Assembly (NCBI GenBank): GCA_949372595.1
Contig: CASIAN010000005.1
Coordinates: forward strand, 62,001 to 126,000
Direction: 5' to 3'
Origin: CPC320 sp002336405
Lineage (GTDB): Bacteria; Pseudomonadota; Alphaproteobacteria; Rhodobacterales; Rhodobacteraceae
DNA: 64,000 bases
Translations under genes and position numbers: made by a program
In this document: positions 8,183 to 17,362 of the stretch, piece after piece
Numbering within the stretch: the first letter of the stretch is position 1
Layout of the letters: every line of letters begins with the position of its first letter
The notes under the pieces: model-generated
The model's input: the letters and a program-made list of their open reading frames with translations, nothing else
Databases searched by the model: none
Told to the model about the DNA's origin: nothing

Positions 8183-10720
8183 GTGTTGGACCCCACTGAA
8201 CGTAATAAAGCCCTAAAGCGACTGATCGTGCCGATCAGGCTGACGCAGTTAGGGATGCTGGCCGAACGGGCGGTGCGGGCGTTCTGGCCCGTGGGTTCGA
8301 TTGTTCTTTTGACGCTGTCTATGGCCATGCTGGGTTTGCAAGACCATCTCAGTGTGCCCGGTTTTGCCTGTGTTGCTTTGGCCATCTCAGGTGCGGTAAT
8401 CGCTTCTGGGATTTTTGCCTTCCGGCGCTGGCATTGGCCGTCGCGGAATGCCGCCCAGATGCGCCTTGACGACAGCCTTCCCGGAGGCCCGATCCAGACG
8501 CTGCTGGACCGGCCGGTGATCGGTGGCGATGATACCGCCTCTGCCGCGCTTTGGCGCGCACACCTTGGCCGGGCTATCACCGCACTGCACCGGGCGCGCC
8601 CGGTGGCGGGTGATCTGGGGTTGGCCAGCCGTGATCCCTATGCACTGCGCTATTGTGCGTTGCTGGCGTTTATGATGGCCCTCTTGTTTGGGTCGGTTTG
8701 GCGTGTTGGTTCGGTGCGGGATGTGATCTCTGAGCCTGCGCTTGCGCTGGCCAGTGGACCGGTCTGGGAGGGTTGGGTCGAACCGCCTGCCTATACGCGG
8801 CTGCCGGCGCTCTATCTCAATGAACTGGAAAACGATATTCTGCAGGTGCCACGCGACAGCTTGGTCACAATGCGCTTTTACGGTGAATTGGGGGCGCTTT
8901 CGCTGCAGCAGACAGTTTCCGGCACGGCCGTGGCTGCAATGCAGGAAACTTCGTCGGTGGAAGAGTTCAGCGTGGCTACTTCGGGTCAAATTGTGATCAA
9001 CGGCGAGGGAGGGCGCAGTTGGACCGTGCAGATGACTGACGATGCTCCGCCCAGTATTGCCCTGACCGAAGCCCCCGATGTCACAGCGCTTGGCGTCATG
9101 TCACTGCCGTATCATGCGCAGGATGATTACGGTGTCACCGGTGGGCACGCGGTGATCACGCTGGACTGGGATAAGCTTGACCGGCGTTTTGGCCGGCGCG
9201 TTGATCCCGAACCACGGCCAGAGATAGACCTTGATCTAACGGTGCCAATCACCGGTGACCGGCGCGATTTTAGTGACGTGGTTATTCAGGACTTTTCTCA
9301 GCATCCTTGGTCCAACCTGCCGGTTCTGATAACGGCAACGGTCACCGACTTGATGGATCAACAGGGCGTGGCGCCACCTTTTGAAATGCGGTTGCCGGGA
9401 CGGCGGTTTTTTGACCCATTGGCTGCGGCGGTCATTGAATTGCGCCTTGATTTATTATGGTCTGCGCGAAATGCGGCGCGGGTAGCGGTGGTCATGCGGG
9501 CAATCTCGCATCGTCCAGAAGATTTGTTTCGCTCTGAGGCGGCGTATTTGCGGCTGCGCATGCTGTTGCATCGCATAGAGCGCTTACCTATGGATAAAGA
9601 CGGGGCGCTTTCGCCTGCAGAGCGCGACGACATTGCGCAAGGCCTTTGGGCATTGGCTCTATTGATCGAAGAGGGCGATTTGGCAGATGCGCTTGCGCGT
9701 TTGCGCCGGGCTGAGGACCGTTTATCTGAGGCAATGAAAAACGGTGCCAGCGATGCGGAAATTGCAGAATTGATGCAAGAATTTCGTGAGGCCTCTGAGG
9801 CCTACATGCGTCAGTTAAGCCGCCAGCAAGCGCAAGACGCCCCACCACAAGCGTCGCCTTCGGACGATAATCTTAGCCTTGATCAAAACGATCTACAACG
9901 GATGATGGACCGGGTTCAGGAATTGATGGAACAGGGTCGTATGGCCGAGGCCCAGCAAGCGCTGGAACAATTGCGTGAGATGATGGAAAATATGCGCGTT
10001 ACTGAGGGGCAGGGGAAAGGCCAAGGCCAAGGTCGTCAATCTCAGGGTCAGCAGTCATTGGATGGTCTGTCCAACACGTTGCGTGACCAACAGGGGTTAA
10101 GTGATGACGCGTTTCGCGACCTACAGCAACAGACAGACCCGCAAAACCCTTCAGAACCTGAACCGGGGCAACCGGGTGCAGGCGCTTCGCGACAGGGTGA
10201 ACAACCCCAATTTGACCCCAACGGTGCCGCTCAGACCCTGGCGGAACGACAGCGCGCCCTGCGGCGCGAGTTGCAGCGCCAGCGCCAAGATTTACCGCCC
10301 GGACAAGGTGCTGGTGATCAGAGTACCCGTGAGGCACTGGAGCGCGCCGATGAGGCTATGGAGGGGGCTGAAGAGGCACTGAGGTCAAACGATTTGGCCG
10401 AGGCGATTAATCAGCAGTCAAAAGCACTGGATGCTTTGCGCAACGGTGTAAAAGCGCTGAGTGACGCGGTCAATGATGTAAACCCCGGTCAGGGCGAACC
10501 CGGCCAGCAATCGGGGCAGGCTTCGGGGCAGGGGTCAGACCCTTTGGGTCGACAGCCCGGTAGCAGCGGTATGTCCGAGACGGGTGATAGCATGCTGAAC
10601 GACGAAGATGTCTATCGCCGCGCCCGTGACCTTCTCGATGAAATCCGTCGCCGCAGCGGCGAGGGCGCGCGGTCGGATATTGAACGCGAGTATCTGGAGC
10701 GTTTATTAGACCGCTTTTAG
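8183..10720 (+). CDS. TIGR02302/DUF4175 family membrane protein
   Basis: An 845-residue alphaproteobacterial protein of unknown function. Two membrane segments lie near 34-52 and 59-79 and a third near 152-172. A central region of beta-rich sequence follows, then a long helical, charged stretch (about 420-560), and a low-complexity region rich in Gln, Gly, Ser and Pro (about 560-780) with many GQG and QGQ repeats. The charged C-terminus is RRSGEGARSDIEREYLERLLDRF. This matches the TIGR02302 family, usually found directly after lysA. The start is GTG at 8183 with a weak ribosome site. A small AGGGC/GCCCT hairpin overlaps the stop codon. An envelope role is only suggested by topology. Confidence 0.75.
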   Translation: MLDPTERNKALKRLIVPIRLTQLGMLAERAVRAFWPVGSIVLLTLSMAMLGLQDHLSVPGFACVALAISGAVIASGIFAFRRWHWPSRNAAQMRLDDSLPGGPIQTLLDRPVIGGDDTASAALWRAHLGRAITALHRARPVAGDLGLASRDPYALRYCALLAFMMALLFGSVWRVGSVRDVISEPALALASGPVWEGWVEPPAYTRLPALYLNELENDILQVPRDSLVTMRFYGELGALSLQQTVSGTAVAAMQETSSVEEFSVATSGQIVINGEGGRSWTVQMTDDAPPSIALTEAPDVTALGVMSLPYHAQDDYGVTGGHAVITLDWDKLDRRFGRRVDPEPRPEIDLDLTVPITGDRRDFSDVVIQDFSQHPWSNLPVLITATVTDLMDQQGVAPPFEMRLPGRRFFDPLAAAVIELRLDLLWSARNAARVAVVMRAISHRPEDLFRSEAAYLRLRMLLHRIERLPMDKDGALSPAERDDIAQGLWALALLIEEGDLADALARLRRAEDRLSEAMKNGASDAEIAELMQEFREASEAYMRQLSRQQAQDAPPQASPSDDNLSLDQNDLQRMMDRVQELMEQGRMAEAQQALEQLREMMENMRVTEGQGKGQGQGRQSQGQQSLDGLSNTLRDQQGLSDDAFRDLQQQTDPQNPSEPEPGQPGAGASRQGEQPQFDPNGAAQTLAERQRALRRELQRQRQDLPPGQGAGDQSTREALERADEAMEGAEEALRSNDLAEAINQQSKALDALRNGVKALSDAVNDVNPGQGEPGQQSGQASGQGSDPLGRQPGSSGMSETGDSMLNDEDVYRRARDLLDEIRRRSGEGARSDIEREYLERLLDRF

Positions 10721-10823
10721 GGCGCAGCCCTGGCTTTGAACGCGGCCTGTCACAAATAGACTTAGAAAATCAAAGCTGTGGTAGAGGGATACAAAAAACT
10801 AAAGCACGACTTTTAATAGCTCG

Positions 10824-10837
10824 TGGTGGCCCCACCA
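10824..10837. terminator. Small inverted repeat between convergent genes
   Basis: TGGTGG and CCACCA face each other around two bases in the 224-bp gap between the ends of the TIGR02302 gene and the zinc-ribbon gene. A second TGTGGTGG copy 16 bp later could pair with the same CCACCA. There is no T tract; a bidirectional terminator role is a weak inference. Nothing else is seen in 10721-10944. Confidence 0.25.
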
Positions 10838-10944
10838 GCGTCAGCCTGTGGTGGTTGAACCATCTTGCCTGAAGCGGCAGTTTGTGACGGCACACCTGGC
10901 GCAATCAAAAACGGCGCAATCGCAGTCCAGTCAATTATTCGCCG

Positions 10945-11751
10945 TCATTGCACCGTTTGTTCGAACAGTACAACTGCCTGTTCGGCCTGTTGGTCGAGCC
11001 AGAGGCGTGCCTCGTTTATGGTGGCTTTGTATTGATCAAGCGGTGGTGTCAGCTCGGGAACCAGCTCACCGATATATCCTGCCTGAACATAGACCCCAGT
11101 CAGCAGCGTTGCGATAATGAGAATAGAGAGAAATCCGGCAGAGAAACCAGCCTGATGGTAAAAGGCTGGTGCCGGGTCACTTTCTTGGGTGAGGGTGCTG
11201 CTTGATGCGCGCAGGCTTGAACCCAAGGTATCAACGTCTGGTAACGGTGATGGTAAATCATCACTCCCTGCGGCAGGCGATGGCGGGGCTTGATCGTCTG
11301 AGTTGGCTTGCTCGCTCAGGCCGCGCATTCGCCCAATACGCTCTTGCGATTCGCGGGCGTGTCGCTGTGAGGTATTAATTTTATCAGCAGAGTCCAACCC
11401 GAGGTCTGGCTGGCTTTCCAATCCGCCAGCGGAATCCTGTGATCGAAGCCGGACTTCCGCTGCCGCCTCTTGCCGCAGGACATCAGCGATTGCGGTGTCC
11501 AGAGGTGGCAGATCTGTGCTCAAAGCGGCGGCGGGAGGCGGATCTGAGGTTTCGGTGGTCCCTGGCCCGTCTGACGGTGGCAGTGCGGCGAGCACTTTGC
11601 TAAGATCACCACCAATCTCGGGGTCGGCCTCTGGTGGTTTTGAAAACCACGTCACGCCGCAACTGGAACATTGCAGATCTCGGCCGACGGCCGGAATTGC
11701 ATCATTGGGAATTTCATATTCGGCAGTGCAATTGGGACAAATCAGCCGCAT
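10945..11751 (-). CDS. Zinc-ribbon (MJ0042-type) membrane protein
   Basis: A 268-residue protein. The N-terminal zinc ribbon has Cys5-xx-Cys8 (CPNC) and Cys28-xx-Cys31 (CSSC), as in the MJ0042/zinc_ribbon_5 family. A long acidic, Ser/Pro-rich linker (about 40-195) and one transmembrane helix at about 204-226 follow, with about 40 residues beyond it. The zinc ribbon would be cytoplasmic if the C-terminus is periplasmic. The gene sits divergently in front of ftsE, an arrangement common in Rhodobacterales. Function unknown; a link to division or envelope is only by location. Confidence 0.7.
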   Translation of the reverse strand: MRLICPNCTAEYEIPNDAIPAVGRDLQCSSCGVTWFSKPPEADPEIGGDLSKVLAALPPSDGPGTTETSDPPPAAALSTDLPPLDTAIADVLRQEAAAEVRLRSQDSAGGLESQPDLGLDSADKINTSQRHARESQERIGRMRGLSEQANSDDQAPPSPAAGSDDLPSPLPDVDTLGSSLRASSSTLTQESDPAPAFYHQAGFSAGFLSILIIATLLTGVYVQAGYIGELVPELTPPLDQYKATINEARLWLDQQAEQAVVLFEQTVQ

Positions 11752-11902
11752 CTTTTCACCTGTCTAAAGTCCATCGGTATGACGTTCCTATCTTCTATAC
11801 GATGGTTTATGCCGCTGCAAAAGTCCCTGTCAATAAAGCAGTGTCGATTGCAACCTGCGCGGCGCTGAGGCACAACAGGGTAACACAAGCAAAACAGAAG
11901 CG

Positions 11903-12595
11903 GTGAACGCAGTGATCGAGTTGGAAAATGTCGCCTATAGTTATGGTTTCGGCAGCAATGAACTGCTTGCGGATATCTCGCTCAAACTGTCTCCGGGGTC
12001 GTTTCATTTTTTAACTGGGCCTTCGGGTGCGGGCAAAACAACATTTTTGAAACTTTGCTATGGTGCATTGGTTCCAACCGCAGGTCGCATTCAGTTATTT
12101 TCAGAAGATTTAAGGGTGATGAGCCGGGATAGTATTGCGATGTCGCGGCGGCGAATCGGTGTGGTGCATCAAGATTGCCAGTTTGTGGATCATCTGAATG
12201 TGCATGATAATATTTCTTTGCCGCTTAATGTGGTGGGTGACGGGCAATTGGCGGATCTGAGCAATTTGAATGATCTGCTGGGGTGGGTTGGTTTGACCAC
12301 CCGGGCCAACGCATTCCCTGCCGAATTGTCCGGCGGTGAGCGCCAGCGTGCCGCATTGGCGCGGGCTGTGGTGATGTCACCCGATGTGATTCTCGCCGAT
12401 GAGCCGACAGGAAATATTGACTGGGAGATGTCGCAACGTCTGCTGCATCTTCTTGTCGAGTTGAACAGAATGGGTAAAACTGTGATGGTTGCGACCCACG
12501 ATATGAGTTTGATCCGGGCCGCCAAAGCCCTCGTGCAGGCCCGGGTTTTGCGAATCTCAAACCGACGATTGCAACTGGCAGGGGCTGATTTGTGA
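11903..12595 (+). CDS. ftsE: Cell division ATP-binding protein FtsE
   Basis: A 230-residue ABC ATPase, the usual length for FtsE. Walker A is GPSGAGKTT at 39-47, the ABC signature is LSGGERQ near 142, and Walker B is VILADEPTGNID near 160-171. FtsE pairs with FtsX at the septum to control peptidoglycan hydrolases. The start is taken as GTG at 11903; a second GTG at 11912 would give the commonly seen MIELENV start and cannot be excluded. It overlaps ftsX by one base (TGATG). Confidence 0.9.
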   Translation: MNAVIELENVAYSYGFGSNELLADISLKLSPGSFHFLTGPSGAGKTTFLKLCYGALVPTAGRIQLFSEDLRVMSRDSIAMSRRRIGVVHQDCQFVDHLNVHDNISLPLNVVGDGQLADLSNLNDLLGWVGLTTRANAFPAELSGGERQRAALARAVVMSPDVILADEPTGNIDWEMSQRLLHLLVELNRMGKTVMVATHDMSLIRAAKALVQARVLRISNRRLQLAGADL

Positions 12596-13497
12596 TGCTG
12601 GGTGTTGTTTCTAGCATAAAGATTTTAGCTGGCGATAGGCAGGCAGACCGCATAGTGCCCCCAACCGGTTTTACCGCTCGGTTGACCCTTTTCACCGCGG
12701 CTGCGATGGCATTTTTATCGGTGTTTGCGCTGGCATTATCACTGGCTTCGGGGCGGCTGGCAACCCGTTGGGGCGAAGAGCTCGCGCAGAGTTCCACGGT
12801 ACGGATCTCGGCACCATCCGATCAACTGGCATCTCAGACTGAGGCGGCGCTGCGCGTGTTGAGCAGCACCAAGGGGGTGGCTTCGGCGCGGGCGTTGACC
12901 AAGACCGAACAACAGGCGCTGTTAGAACCATGGCTGGGGCCTGATGTTCCGGTCGATACGTTGCCGGTTCCGCAATTGATCGAGGTGATCGAGGCTCCGG
13001 AGGGCTATGATGTTGCCGGTCTGCGGCTGCGCCTTTTGGCCGAGGTCGCGGGGGCGGTTGTGGATGATCACACCCGGTGGCGGCGGCCTCTCGTACGGGC
13101 GGCGGCGCGCTTGCGCTTGCTGGCTTGGCTGTCTATCGGGCTGATTGGCGGGTTGATGGCGGCGATGATAACGCTGGCGGCCAATGCGACACTGGCGGCC
13201 AATACGCAAGTGATCGCAGTTCTCCGGCTCATTGGGGCAACCGATATGTACATAACAGGGGCCTTTGTGCGCCGCTTTACCAGCCGGGCCTTATTCGGAG
13301 CGTGCATTGGGACAGCGGTGGCGGTGCTGGCTTTGGTGTTTTCACCCTCATCCGGACACGAAAACAGTTTCCTGACCGGTTTGGGGTTCCAAGGGTTCCA
13401 TTGGATCTTGCCAGCCATGGTGCCGTTTGTGGCGGCGGCTGTCGCCTTTGTCTCGACCCGTGCTGCCGCGTCGCGCGCTTTGCGGGCGTTCTCATGA
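12595..13497 (+). CDS. ftsX: Cell division protein FtsX
   Basis: A 300-residue permease-like partner of FtsE. One membrane segment is near the N-terminus (LTLFTAAAMAFLSVFALALSLA), a periplasmic domain follows (about 55-160), and three more segments close the protein, with the usual AAMITLAANATLAANTQVIAVLRLIGATDMYI motif of the FtsX domain split between segments 2 and 3. The polar stretch LATRWGEELAQSSTVRI begins the periplasmic loop. The gene is coupled to ftsE upstream, and its stop overlaps the acyltransferase start by 4 bp (ATGA), so the three are probably translated together. GTG at 12592 is an alternative start. Confidence 0.88.
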   Translation: MLGVVSSIKILAGDRQADRIVPPTGFTARLTLFTAAAMAFLSVFALALSLASGRLATRWGEELAQSSTVRISAPSDQLASQTEAALRVLSSTKGVASARALTKTEQQALLEPWLGPDVPVDTLPVPQLIEVIEAPEGYDVAGLRLRLLAEVAGAVVDDHTRWRRPLVRAAARLRLLAWLSIGLIGGLMAAMITLAANATLAANTQVIAVLRLIGATDMYITGAFVRRFTSRALFGACIGTAVAVLALVFSPSSGHENSFLTGLGFQGFHWILPAMVPFVAAAVAFVSTRAAASRALRAFS

Positions 13498-14246
13498 TAG
13501 GCGTGGCGGTGCAATGGATTCGATCCCTGTTGTTTTGTACGCAGATGTATCTGGCGCTGGCGTTGGTTGCAGTGGCCTTCGCGCCTTGGGCGGCTTTTGA
13601 TCGCCGTGGTGCGCGGATGGCGGCCATGGTCTATTGTCGCTGGGTGCGCTGGACTGCGGATTGGATGGTTGGATTAAAATCTGAAATTCGTGGCGATGTG
13701 CCCAGTGGCGAGGTTCTTGTGGCGTCAAAACATCAAAGTTTCTTTGATGTGATTATCTTGGTCAGCGTGTTGAAGCAGCCAAAATTTATTTACAAATCTG
13801 TACTTAAATACGTGCCTTTCGTCGGATTGTATGCGCGTTGGCTTGGCTGTATTTCGGTCAACCGCGGTCGTCGGGGCGAGGCGATTCGCAATATGGTGGC
13901 GGCGGTTACTGCCAGTGACGTTGTGCGTGGACAGTTGGTTATCTATCCGCAGGGCACGCGTGTTAAACCGGGGGCACATGCGCCTTTCAAGGTCGGCATT
14001 GCGGTGCTTTATACAGCGACCGCTCAGACCTGCGTGCCGGTGGCGACTAATGTTGGTGTGTTTTGGCCCCGTTTGACTGTGCTGCGCAAGCCGGGGCTGG
14101 CGGTGATAGAGTTTTTGCCCCCAATCGTGCCGGGCTTGGACAAAAATGCTTTTTTAAAGCAGCTTGAGGACGTGGTTGAGACGCAGTCTAATAGATTGAT
14201 GGCCGAAGCTGGCTTTGATGTGGAACGGCCTGAGACAGGACCCTAG
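13494..14246 (+). CDS. 1-acyl-sn-glycerol-3-phosphate acyltransferase family protein
   Basis: A 250-residue PlsC-domain protein. The catalytic motif is His80-x4-Asp85 (SKHQSFFDV). YPQGTR at 151-156 replaces the more common FPEGTR, so the usual acidic residue is Gln153. One or two N-terminal hydrophobic segments (LLFCTQMYLALALVAVAFAPWA) would hold it at the inner membrane. The family makes phosphatidic acid or acylates lysophospholipids. The frame is open far upstream inside ftsX, but the ATG overlapping the ftsX stop is the natural start. Co-translation with ftsEX is conserved enough in this order to hint at a link between membrane synthesis and division. Confidence 0.8.
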   Translation: MIGVAVQWIRSLLFCTQMYLALALVAVAFAPWAAFDRRGARMAAMVYCRWVRWTADWMVGLKSEIRGDVPSGEVLVASKHQSFFDVIILVSVLKQPKFIYKSVLKYVPFVGLYARWLGCISVNRGRRGEAIRNMVAAVTASDVVRGQLVIYPQGTRVKPGAHAPFKVGIAVLYTATAQTCVPVATNVGVFWPRLTVLRKPGLAVIEFLPPIVPGLDKNAFLKQLEDVVETQSNRLMAEAGFDVERPETGP

Positions 14247-14403
14247 AAATAGGTTTGCCGGATATGGATTGGGCGGGTTGAGAATTGCCAAAGCTGGATA
14301 TTCCAGAGACAGATTTTCCTGACTTCGATTGACCTGAGCCATATGTGCGTGGCCACGATATGACGCGCTTTATCTGGTAGAGAAAATCGTCTAAAGGTAG
14401 ATT

Positions 14404-14909
14404 ATGGCTTATGGATTGCTTGTTATAGATGTTGAGAATCCATCGTGGACGCCACCGCGACTGTGGATCGTCAGCCGATCATAGGTCAGGCGCTTCAAAA
14501 TACGGTAGACCGCCTTGCCATACTGTAGCGTCAAGCCCGTGCCGCCGGGACGCTAGTTTTTGCTGTTCAACATGACGGCGCGTCCGGTCACCGTCTGGCG
14601 CAAGGGTCGCAAGATTGGAAAATTCGCCGCAAAGTGGCCCCACTAGGGGGCGTTATTGTGATTAACAAATCCCACAGTGATGCCTCTTACCAGACTGATC
14701 TTACAGCCCAGCTTGAAACGCGTGGTGTGACGCATCTGATTGTGACAGGCTACATGAGCCAGTATTGCGTCGATATCACCGTGCGGCGTGCCGTAGACTT
14801 GGGCTATGTTGTCACATTGGTCGCCGATGGTCACGGCACCAGTGATGACGGTGCGCTGCGCCATGATCAGATTACCGCCCACCACAATATCCTTGTGGGT
14901 AAAATCTAA
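14404..14909 (+). pseudogene. Broken isochorismatase-family cysteine hydrolase
   Basis: The N-terminus MAYGLLVIDVEN (from the ATG at 14404) is the typical start of an isochorismatase/nicotinamidase-like hydrolase. The frame is lost within about 45 bp, where the sequence looks one base short of the expected NSF(V/T)D. It continues in another frame as DATATVDRQPIIGQALQNT, meets an in-frame TAG at 14526-14528, and then runs intact to 14909. The catalytic region THLIVTGYMSQYCVDITVRRAVDLGY keeps its cysteine. One frameshift plus one nonsense codon make it a pseudogene. The flanking spaces 14247-14403 and 14910-15126 show nothing I can support. Confidence 0.8.
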
Positions 14910-15126
14910 GACCCTGAGACGCAGTTGCCGGTAAAAACCACCAAGGAAATTTCGGTCTCCTGACAGGGGTGATTAACCATAAAGTCATGGTACGCGCCCC
15001 CACCGTCTTGCGATGCTGTCCATGGCCGGTTGGATATTACCGATTGGACAACGCCGCACGCATGGCTAAAGTTTGGTAAGATGTCTTAACCGCTCACCAA
15101 AACCCGCAAACTGTCAGGGGACCACG

Positions 15127-15729
15127 ATGCAAAATATTTCTTCAATCAGCGAACTAGAGGCGCTTTATGGCCAGCCAAGCGATGCCGCGATCCGCAAGGT
15201 TTCACCACGGCTGACGCCTCTGTACCGGCGCTGGATCATGGCCTCGCGGTTCTGTGTGCTGACCAGTGTTGGCCCCGATGGTACCGATGGCAGCCCGCGG
15301 GGCGAAGATGGGCCGGTTGTGCAAGAGCTGGATCCTCAAACCTTGGCAATGCCCGACTGGCGTGGCAATAACCGGCTCGATAGCCTGCGCAATATCATCA
15401 GTGACGGCCGGGTGTCGCTGATGTTCATGGTGCCGGGGTCAACCACAATCGTGCGGGTGAACGGTCGTGCGGTGTTAAGCGCCGACACCGATCTGCGGAC
15501 GCGGTTTGAGCGCCGAGGGAAATTGCCCGCAACCGTGATCGTGATCACACTGCAAGAGATCTATGCACAATGCGCCCGCGCACCGCTGCGCGCCGGTCTG
15601 TGGCAGCGCAACGATCGTGACGCGGTGCCAAGCATGGGCGATATTTTGGCTGAAATGACCAATGGTAAAGAGGGGGGGGCAGACTTTGACAAAAAATTTC
15701 AAAGCCTTGAACCAGACGGACTTTGGTAG
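15127..15729 (+). CDS. PNPOx-like flavin-binding protein (MSMEG_1061-type)
   Basis: A 200-residue split-barrel protein. SRFCVLTSVGPDGTDGSPRGEDGPVV near 40-65, LDSLRNIISDGRVSLMFMVPGSTTIVRVNGRAVL near 85-120, and the C-terminal CARAPLRAGLW motif fit the pyridoxamine-phosphate-oxidase-like family typified by MSMEG_1061. These proteins bind FMN or related flavins; the substrate is not known. The start at 15127 has AGGGGACC ahead of it, and the open frame upstream is not used. The stop codon lies inside a strong hairpin shared with convergent lpd. Confidence 0.7.
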   Translation: MQNISSISELEALYGQPSDAAIRKVSPRLTPLYRRWIMASRFCVLTSVGPDGTDGSPRGEDGPVVQELDPQTLAMPDWRGNNRLDSLRNIISDGRVSLMFMVPGSTTIVRVNGRAVLSADTDLRTRFERRGKLPATVIVITLQEIYAQCARAPLRAGLWQRNDRDAVPSMGDILAEMTNGKEGGADFDKKFQSLEPDGLW

Positions 15730-15753
15730 GCGCGATTACATTCGCGCCTACCA
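15724..15753. terminator. Bidirectional hairpin between PNPOx-like gene and lpd
   Basis: A perfect 12-bp stem (TGGTAGGCGCGA against its complement) closes a TTACAT loop. It overlaps the stop codon of the plus-strand gene and begins 1 bp beyond the lpd stop on the minus strand. The position between two converging genes argues for a shared terminator, though neither side has a long T run. Confidence 0.6.
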
Positions 15754-15754
15754 G

Positions 15755-17143
15755 CTACATGTGGATGGGTCCGTCACCACAGGCCAGCGCCGCCTCGCGC
15801 ACTGCCTCTGAATAGGTCGGGTGGGCGTGGCAGGTCATCGCCAGATCCTGCGCCGAGGCCCCAAATTCCATTGCAACACAAATTTCATGGATCAAATCAC
15901 CGGCACTGGGGCCAATGATATGAGCGCCCAAGATGCGGTCAGTGGTTTTATCGGCCAAGATTTTTACAAACCCGTCAGCGGCAAAATTGGCCTTTGCGCG
16001 ACCATTGCCCATAAACGAAAACTTACCAACCTTATAGGCGCGGCCGCTGTCTTTCAGCGCGTCCTCGGTCATGCCGACATTGGCCACTTCGGGGTGGGTG
16101 TAAATCACGCCTGGGATTACTCCATAATTCACATGCCCGTGTTTGCCGGCGATCACTTCGGCGGTGGCCATGCCCTCATCCTCGGCTTTATGTGCCAACA
16201 TCGGGCCGTCGATCGCATCGCCGATGGCATAGATGCCGGGGATGTTGGTCTGCCAATGGTCGTTTGTTTTGATTTGGCCGCGGTCGCTCATCTCGACACC
16301 CAGTGCGGTCAATCCCAGCCCGTCGGTAAAGGGTTTGCGCCCTGTGGCGACCAGAACGACATCAGTATCCAGTTGGTGTTCGCTGTCGTCTTTGCGCAGT
16401 TTATAACTGACTTTGGTTTTGGTCTTTAGCCGTTCAACATCCTGCACCGCAGCGCCCATGATAAAGCTCATACCCTGTTTTTTCAAAATTTTCTGAAAAG
16501 TTTTCTGCACCTCGGCGTCCATCCCTGGGGTGATCGCGTCGAGAAATTCTACCACGGTGACGTCGGTGCCGAGCCGGGCATAGACACTGCCCAGTTCAAG
16601 ACCGATCACACCCGCCCCGATCACCACCATTTTGCGCGGAATTTTATCCAGTGTCAGCGCGCCGGTTGAGGTCACGATAACCTGCTCATCCACGTCGATG
16701 CCAGGCAGTGTGGATGGCTCTGAGCCCGAGGCGATGATGATATTTTTGGTCTCATAAAGGGTGTCGCCGACCTTGACCTTGCCGGCCTCGGGAACGGACC
16801 CCCAGCCTTTCAGCCAATCAATTTTGTTTTTCTTAAATAGAAATTCGACGCCCTTGGTGTTGCCGTTGATCACCTCGTCCTTATAGGCCATCATCTGGGA
16901 CCAATCGACCGTTGGCGTTTTGCCCATCAGTCCCATTTTGGCAAAGTTGTGTTCCGCCTCATGCAGTTGATGGGACGCATGCAACAGCGCTTTTGAGGGG
17001 ATGCATCCAACGTTCAGGCAGGTGCCGCCCAAGGTTTCGCGGCCCTCAACACAGGCAGTTTTCAACCCCAATTGGGCGCAGCGGATGGCTGCAACATAGC
17101 CGCCGGGGCCTGAGCCGATAATAATAACGTCATACTGTGCCAT
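15755..17143 (-). CDS. lpd: Dihydrolipoyl dehydrogenase (E3 of 2-oxoglutarate dehydrogenase)
   Basis: A 462-residue flavoprotein that reoxidises the lipoyl groups of SucB and passes electrons to NAD+. The N-terminal FAD fold is DVIIIGSGPGGYVAAI, and the redox-active disulfide is Cys42 and Cys47 in GGTCLNVGCIPSK. The NAD-binding fold is VVIGAGVIGLELGSV, and the C-terminal base pair is His441 with Glu446 in HPTYSE. The start at 17143 is set by AGGAGA seven bases upstream. It is the last gene of the suc operon direction, 219 bp after sucB, with a strong hairpin in the gap. Confidence 0.95.
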   Translation of the reverse strand: MAQYDVIIIGSGPGGYVAAIRCAQLGLKTACVEGRETLGGTCLNVGCIPSKALLHASHQLHEAEHNFAKMGLMGKTPTVDWSQMMAYKDEVINGNTKGVEFLFKKNKIDWLKGWGSVPEAGKVKVGDTLYETKNIIIASGSEPSTLPGIDVDEQVIVTSTGALTLDKIPRKMVVIGAGVIGLELGSVYARLGTDVTVVEFLDAITPGMDAEVQKTFQKILKKQGMSFIMGAAVQDVERLKTKTKVSYKLRKDDSEHQLDTDVVLVATGRKPFTDGLGLTALGVEMSDRGQIKTNDHWQTNIPGIYAIGDAIDGPMLAHKAEDEGMATAEVIAGKHGHVNYGVIPGVIYTHPEVANVGMTEDALKDSGRAYKVGKFSFMGNGRAKANFAADGFVKILADKTTDRILGAHIIGPSAGDLIHEICVAMEFGASAQDLAMTCHAHPTYSEAVREAALACGDGPIHM

Positions 17144-17306
17144 TGGGGTCTCCTGAGGTTCGGATCGTGACATGTGTTTAAAAGGTATGGGGCCTTAGGT
17201 TGATCTTAAATCGCAAATTACGGCCGATGATTTGTGTGCTTCATAGGCAAGGGTCTTTGAAAGTTTGAATATAATCAGTTTGGATGGTGGGGCAGCGCCT
17301 CATGCA

Positions 17307-17342
17307 GGCCCCCGGTAATGTGGCATTACCAAGGTGGGGGCC
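17307..17342. repeat. Long hairpin between sucB and lpd
   Basis: GGCCCCC pairs with GGGGGCC and, inside it, GGTAATG pairs with CATTACC around a TGG loop. This is a 14-bp stem with one 5-base bulge. It lies 20 bp after the sucB stop on the minus strand. With no T tract it could be a terminator, an RNase processing point, or an element lowering lpd expression relative to sucAB. The rest of 17174-17362 holds no gene. Confidence 0.6.
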
Positions 17343-17362
17343 AATGAGCTCTGCTTGCCACA

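Noticed and set aside
13060..13072. GATGATCACAC inside ftsX and similar TGATCA palindromes in other genes
   Set aside because: Six-base palindromes recur by chance in coding DNA and lack the TGTG and CACA arms.
13077..13494. A longer start for the acyltransferase inside ftsX
   Set aside because: The added residues are an out-of-frame reading of ftsX; the ATGA overlap start is natural.
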